In this document: positions 14,245 through 17,188 of the stretch, piece after piece | Position numbering within the stretch: position 1 is the stretch's first letter | Layout: the number at the start of each line of letters is the position of its first letter | Assembly (NCBI GenBank): GCA_003153055.1 | Contig: PMBV01000092.1 | Coordinates: 5,121-22,308, forward strand | From: Myxococcales bacterium | GTDB taxonomy: Bacteria; Myxococcota; Myxococcia; Myxococcales; Myxococcaceae | Reading direction: 5' to 3' | Length of the DNA stretch: 17,188 bases | Translations under genes and position numbers: made by a program | Notes under the pieces: model-generated | The model's input: only the letters and a program-made list of their open reading frames with translations | The model's database searches: none | Told to the model about the DNA's origin: nothing

Positions 14245-15543
14245 ATGCCCAAAACGGTATTGGTCGCCGACGATTCGCTGACGATCCGCAAGATCATCGG
14301 CATGTTGCTGGCGACTGAGGACATCTCGCTCACGTCGGTCGACAACGGCCTCGACGCCATCAGCCGCACTCGCGAGCTGAGGCCGGACCTCGTCTTGGCC
14401 GACTGTATGATGCCGGGGAAGAGTGGCTACGAGGTGTGCGAGGCGATCAAGAGCGACCCCTCCACCGCCAACACCCCGGTGCTGCTGCTCGCCGGAAACT
14501 TCGAGCCCTTCGATCAAAGTCGGGCGCAGCTCGCCCGCGCCGACGGCCACATCGTCAAGCCCTTCGACAGCACCAGCTTCGTCGAGAAGGTCAAGGGCGT
14601 GGTGGGTCTGACCGGCCCATCGGGAGGGCTGGCGACTTCGGCCGCGGCCCCTGCACCGACGGCCTCCGCGCCAGCCGCGGCCCCAGCGCCGACGGGTCCA
14701 CAGGGCTTCGCGGCCATGCCGGCGGCTCGCACCGGCAGCTTTCCAGCCATGCAGCCGACCTCCACGGGAGCCTTCCCCTCGGTGCCCAGGCCCCCTGGCA
14801 CCGGCGCTTTCCCTGCGTTCCGGCCTGGTGCTGGTGCACCGAGCGCTCCGCCCTCGGCCTCCGCGGCCGTCCGTGCGCCGGCCCGAATTCCCACCGGGAC
14901 CCAGTCGGGTGTTCCGCGGCCTCCTGGGCCTGGCCTCCCGGGTTCGGCGCCTCCTCAGAGCATGACCCGCCCCACGATGCCGCCGAGCGGGCCAGCCCCC
15001 ATTGCCGCGCCACCGGGCCCGTCGCTGTCGCGCCCTCAGGGGCCGGGACCAGGCATGCCTTCGCGCCCGCCGCCTGGCCAGATGCCCATGCCCATGGGGC
15101 GCCCGATGCAGGGGGCCCCGCCTCCTTCGATGGGTCGGCCAGGCATGCCGCCACCGGGAATGCAGGGCATGCCACCACCACCGGGAATGCAGGGCATGAT
15201 GCCACCGGGGCCGGGGATGCAGATGCCACCAGGAGGGTTTCCCAGGCCTCCTCCGGGCGCCATGCCCATGCCTCCGGGGGCGATGCCGCCGAGGAGAGAC
15301 CCCTACGGCCTCGGTGCTCCAGGCCGCCCAGCAGGCCCGGTTCCGATGCACCAGCAGCCGCCTCACGAGTCGCTGAGCCTCGACGACGGGGGAGAAGGCC
15401 ATCTCCGAGAAGCCCTTTCGAAGGCGTCGCGAGAGGTGATCGAGAAGATCGCCTGGGAAGTCGTGCCCCACCTCGCCGAGACCATCATTCGCGAAGAGCT
15501 CGAGCGGCTGATCAAGGATCGAGAAGCGAAGGGCCTCTCCTAA
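14245..15543 (+). CDS. Response regulator with long Pro/Gly/Met-rich tail and C-terminal helical module
   Basis: A 432-residue protein. Residues 1-122 are a receiver with acidic pair D9-D10, acceptor D53 (VLADCMMPGKSG) and K105 (HIVKPFD), but the switch Thr/Ser is A83 in LLLAGNFEPFD. This LLLAG-x-FEPFD form is, from memory, typical of a group of deltaproteobacterial receivers. About 250 residues of low-complexity sequence follow (124-372), dominated by P, G, A and M, with three TG(S/A)FP motifs at 163, 174 and 186 and two VPRPPG motifs. The last 55 residues are compact and charged: REALSKASREVIEKIAWEVV then PHLAETIIREELERLIKD, predicted helical and likely a docking or oligomerisation module. 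No DNA-binding or enzymatic domain is present. The ATG at 14245 has AAGGA 6 bp upstream and begins at the receiver; upstream codons are not family-like. Likely cotranscribed with the CheW-like gene. A localisation or scaffold role is inference. Confidence 0.85.
   Translation: MPKTVLVADDSLTIRKIIGMLLATEDISLTSVDNGLDAISRTRELRPDLVLADCMMPGKSGYEVCEAIKSDPSTANTPVLLLAGNFEPFDQSRAQLARADGHIVKPFDSTSFVEKVKGVVGLTGPSGGLATSAAAPAPTASAPAAAPAPTGPQGFAAMPAARTGSFPAMQPTSTGAFPSVPRPPGTGAFPAFRPGAGAPSAPPSASAAVRAPARIPTGTQSGVPRPPGPGLPGSAPPQSMTRPTMPPSGPAPIAAPPGPSLSRPQGPGPGMPSRPPPGQMPMPMGRPMQGAPPPSMGRPGMPPPGMQGMPPPPGMQGMMPPGPGMQMPPGGFPRPPPGAMPMPPGAMPPRRDPYGLGAPGRPAGPVPMHQQPPHESLSLDDGGEGHLREALSKASREVIEKIAWEVVPHLAETIIREELERLIKDREAKGLS
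15151..15198 (+). repeat. Two 21-bp direct repeats within the Pro/Met-rich coding region
   Basis: An identical 21-bp unit starting CCACCGGGAATGCAGG occurs at 15151-15171 and 15178-15198, a 27-bp period, encoding PPGMQGM twice. The phase is kept (27 bp is nine codons), so copy-number change would alter the tail length without a frameshift. It is recent duplication inside the low-complexity region of the response regulator. Confidence 0.85.
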
Positions 15544-15585
15544 CAGCTGCCGGTTAAGGTCCTGAATCGTCTGGAAGTTCTGGCT

Positions 15586-15647
15586 GTCGCGGGGTAAGCG
15601 ACGGGACGGTTTCGTCAGGTGACGGGGCCGTTCAGAGTGCGTCCCGT
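15586..15647 (+). other. Structured 5' region before valS
   Basis: Within the 131 bp between the response regulator and valS there are several short inverted repeats: GTCGC/GCGAC (15586-15590 with 15598-15602), ACGGGACG/CGTCCCGT (15601-15608 with 15640-15647, perfect 8 bp) and CGTCA/TGACG (15613-15617 with 15620-15624) nested in the loop. No U-tract follows, and I see no promoter hexamers. It may be a terminator-like or leader structure; no known riboswitch consensus is recognisable. Confidence 0.3.
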
Positions 15648-15674
15648 ACGCCGTCTTCCCGCGAGCGAACAGCC

Positions 15675-17188
15675 ATGATCAGCGACCCCGAGTCGAACAC
15701 CCCCGCCGAGTTGTCCAAGTCGTACGATCCCACCGAGGTGGAGTCGCGGTGGGGTCCGCTCTGGTACGAGAAGGGGTACTTCACCGCCGATCCCTCCTCG
15801 GACAAGCCTCCGTTCTGCATCGTGCTGCCTCCGCCCAACGTGACCGGGTCGCTGCACCTGGGCCACGCGCTGACGGCCACCATTCAAGACATTCTCATGC
15901 GCTACAAGCGAATGAGCGGCTTCAATTGCCTCTGGGTGCCGGGGACGGATCACGCCGGCATCGCCACCCAGATGGTGGTCGAGCGCGAGCTGATGCGCAC
16001 CGAGAAGAAGTCGCGGCACGATCTCGGCCGTGAAGAGTTTCTCCGGCGGGTGTGGGCGTGGAAGGAGACCTACGGCGCTCGCATCGGTGAGCAGCACAAG
16101 GTGCTGGGCGCTTCCCTCGACTGGTCGCGCGAGCGCTTCACCATGGACGCTGGGCTGTCCAACGCGGTGAAGGAGGTCTTCGTCCGTCTCCACGAAGAAG
16201 GCCTCATCTACCGCGCTCGACGCCTCATCAATTGGGACCCGCAGCTCCTCACCGCGCTGTCGGATCTCGAGGTGGAAAACGAGGAGCGCGCCGGCACGCT
16301 GTGGAGCATCGCCTACCCGGTGAAGGACTCCTCCGAGCGCCTGGTGGTGGCGACCACGCGCCCGGAGACGATGCTGGGCGACACGGCCTTGGCTATTCAC
16401 CCAGACGACGAGCGCTACCGCCACCTCTTGGGCAAGACCGTGGTGCTCCCGCTCATCGGCAGAGAGATTCCCATCATCGGTGACGCCATCTTGGTCGACC
16501 CCAAATTCGGCACCGGCGTGGTGAAGGTGACTCCCGCGCACGATCACAACGACTACGCGACCGGGCTCCGGCATGGGTTGCCGATGGTGAACATCTTCAC
16601 CGAGACGGCTCACGTCAACGAGAACGGCGGGCCCTACGCCGGCCTCGAGCGCTTCGCCGCGCGCAAGAAGATCCTCGAAGACCTGACCGAGCAGGGGTTG
16701 TTGGTCGAAGAGAAGCCGCACCCGCTTCCGCTGGCCGTCTCGCAGCGAACCGGCGTGCCGGTGGAGCCGCGGCTCTCCTGGCAATGGTACGTCAAGATCC
16801 AGCCGCTGGCCGACAAGGCCGTGGCGGCCGTCGAGGCGGGGCGTACGAAGTTCGTACCCGAGTCGTGGACCAACACCTTCTACGCGTGGATGCGCAACAT
16901 TCACGACTGGTGCATCAGCCGGCAGCTCTGGTGGGGCCATCAGATCCCCGCGTGGTACGAAGCTGGGCCCGACGGCTCGGTCGACTTCGAGTCGGCCCGG
17001 GTGGTGGTGGCCCGCGAGAAGCCCTCGGAGGGCCAGTGGGTTCAGGACCCCGACGTGCTCGACACCTGGTTCAGCTCGGGTCTGTGGCCCTTCTCGACTC
17101 TGGGCTGGCCCGAGGCGACCCAGGAGCTCAAGACGTTCTACCCGAACACGGTCATGGAGACCGGCCACGACATCATCTTCTTCTGGGT
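15675..17188 (+). CDS. valS: Valyl-tRNA synthetase, N-terminal part (runs off the right edge)
   Basis: Charges tRNA-Val with valine in the cytoplasm. The 504 visible codons begin [20 protein letters not shown] and show the class I signature [15 protein letters not shown] (HLGH at 61-64), [13 protein letters not shown], the CP1 editing-domain block [17 protein letters not shown] (from about 227) with [16 protein letters not shown], and the late [20 protein letters not shown] and [12 protein letters not shown] blocks typical of ValRS as against IleRS or LeuRS. The KMSKS loop, the anticodon-binding domain and the coiled-coil arm lie beyond the window. There is no stop in frame up to the edge, so the gene is intact as far as it can be seen. 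The ATG at 15675 is preceded by GCGAGCGAACAGCC, a weak ribosome site; there is no in-frame alternative close by that fits better. Confidence 0.96.
   Translation, partial: MISDPESNTPAELSKSYDPTEVESRWGPLWYEKGYFTADPSSDKPPFCIVLPPPNVTGSLHLGHALTATIQDILMRYKRMSGFNCLWVPGTDHAGIATQMVVERELMRTEKKSRHDLGREEFLRRVWAWKETYGARIGEQHKVLGASLDWSRERFTMDAGLSNAVKEVFVRLHEEGLIYRARRLINWDPQLLTALSDLEVENEERAGTLWSIAYPVKDSSERLVVATTRPETMLGDTALAIHPDDERYRHLLGKTVVLPLIGREIPIIGDAILVDPKFGTGVVKVTPAHDHNDYATGLRHGLPMVNIFTETAHVNENGGPYAGLERFAARKKILEDLTEQGLLVEEKPHPLPLAVSQRTGVPVEPRLSWQWYVKIQPLADKAVAAVEAGRTKFVPESWTNTFYAWMRNIHDWCISRQLWWGHQIPAWYEAGPDGSVDFESARVVVAREKPSEGQWVQDPDVLDTWFSSGLWPFSTLGWPEATQELKTFYPNTVMETGHDIIFFW

Noticed and set aside
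15151..15198. Possible CRISPR or mobile-element repeat
   Set aside because: Only two copies, in frame inside a low-complexity coding region, with a period of nine codons; this is codon-repeat duplication.
13876..15471. 531-codon open frame on the minus strand opposite the CheW-like and Pro-rich receiver genes
   Set aside because: Composition is dominated by R, H, G and W, from the complement of Pro/Gly/Met-rich codons. The plus strand holds clear receiver motifs.
15544..15674. T-box riboswitch before valS
   Set aside because: No T-box sequence, specifier loop arrangement or terminator/antiterminator pair is recognisable, and T-boxes are mainly known from Gram-positive bacteria.

Overview
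The window is uniformly GC-rich, densely coded, and typical of a free-living member of the Myxococcota (former Deltaproteobacteria). That assignment is an inference. It rests on base composition, on the richness in one- and two-component style signalling proteins (CHASE2 adenylate cyclase, GGDEF response regulator, tandem CheW-like protein, Pro-rich response regulator), and on a Gld-like ABC cassette, not on any database match. I see no insertion sequence, phage gene, CRISPR array, tRNA or rRNA. No stretch longer than about 200 bases lacks a gene.

Layout. (1) 1-269, minus: 5' part of purM, cut by the window edge. (2) 356-4147, plus: a compact cAMP module of membrane CHASE2 adenylate cyclase, Crp/Fnr-type cAMP-binding regulator and class II-like cyclic-nucleotide phosphodiesterase of the metallo-beta-lactamase fold. 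It holds synthesis, sensing and breakdown of one second messenger side by side; the last two genes are 1 bp apart. (3) 8735-4151, minus: a four-gene operon read right to left, with a GldA-like ABC ATPase, a GldF-like permease, a GldG-like auxiliary membrane protein and a DUF4340 protein, behind a near-consensus sigma-70 promoter at 8771-8798. (4) 8935-10101, plus: aspartate kinase with divergent ACT domains, followed by a hairpin terminator. (5) 10278-11954, plus: a LuxR/NarL-type regulator with a degraded receiver domain, then an HtrA-like serine protease with PDZ domain but no signal peptide. The protease leader carries three successive inverted repeats, one covering the Shine-Dalgarno sequence. 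(6) 13371-11959, minus: REC-GAF-GGDEF response regulator, predicted diguanylate cyclase. (7) 13423-15543, plus: tandem CheW-like protein and a response regulator with a long Pro/Gly/Met-rich tail and a conserved-looking C-terminal helix. (8) 15675 to the right edge, plus: N-terminal half of valyl-tRNA synthetase.

Housekeeping genes (purM, aspartate kinase, valS) therefore frame signalling genes. The most coherent system is the cAMP module. The second cluster (6-7) joins c-di-GMP synthesis to chemotaxis-like adaptor and receiver proteins without a kinase or chemoreceptor in view, so those partners must be encoded elsewhere. The window ends before the catalytic KMSKS part of valS.
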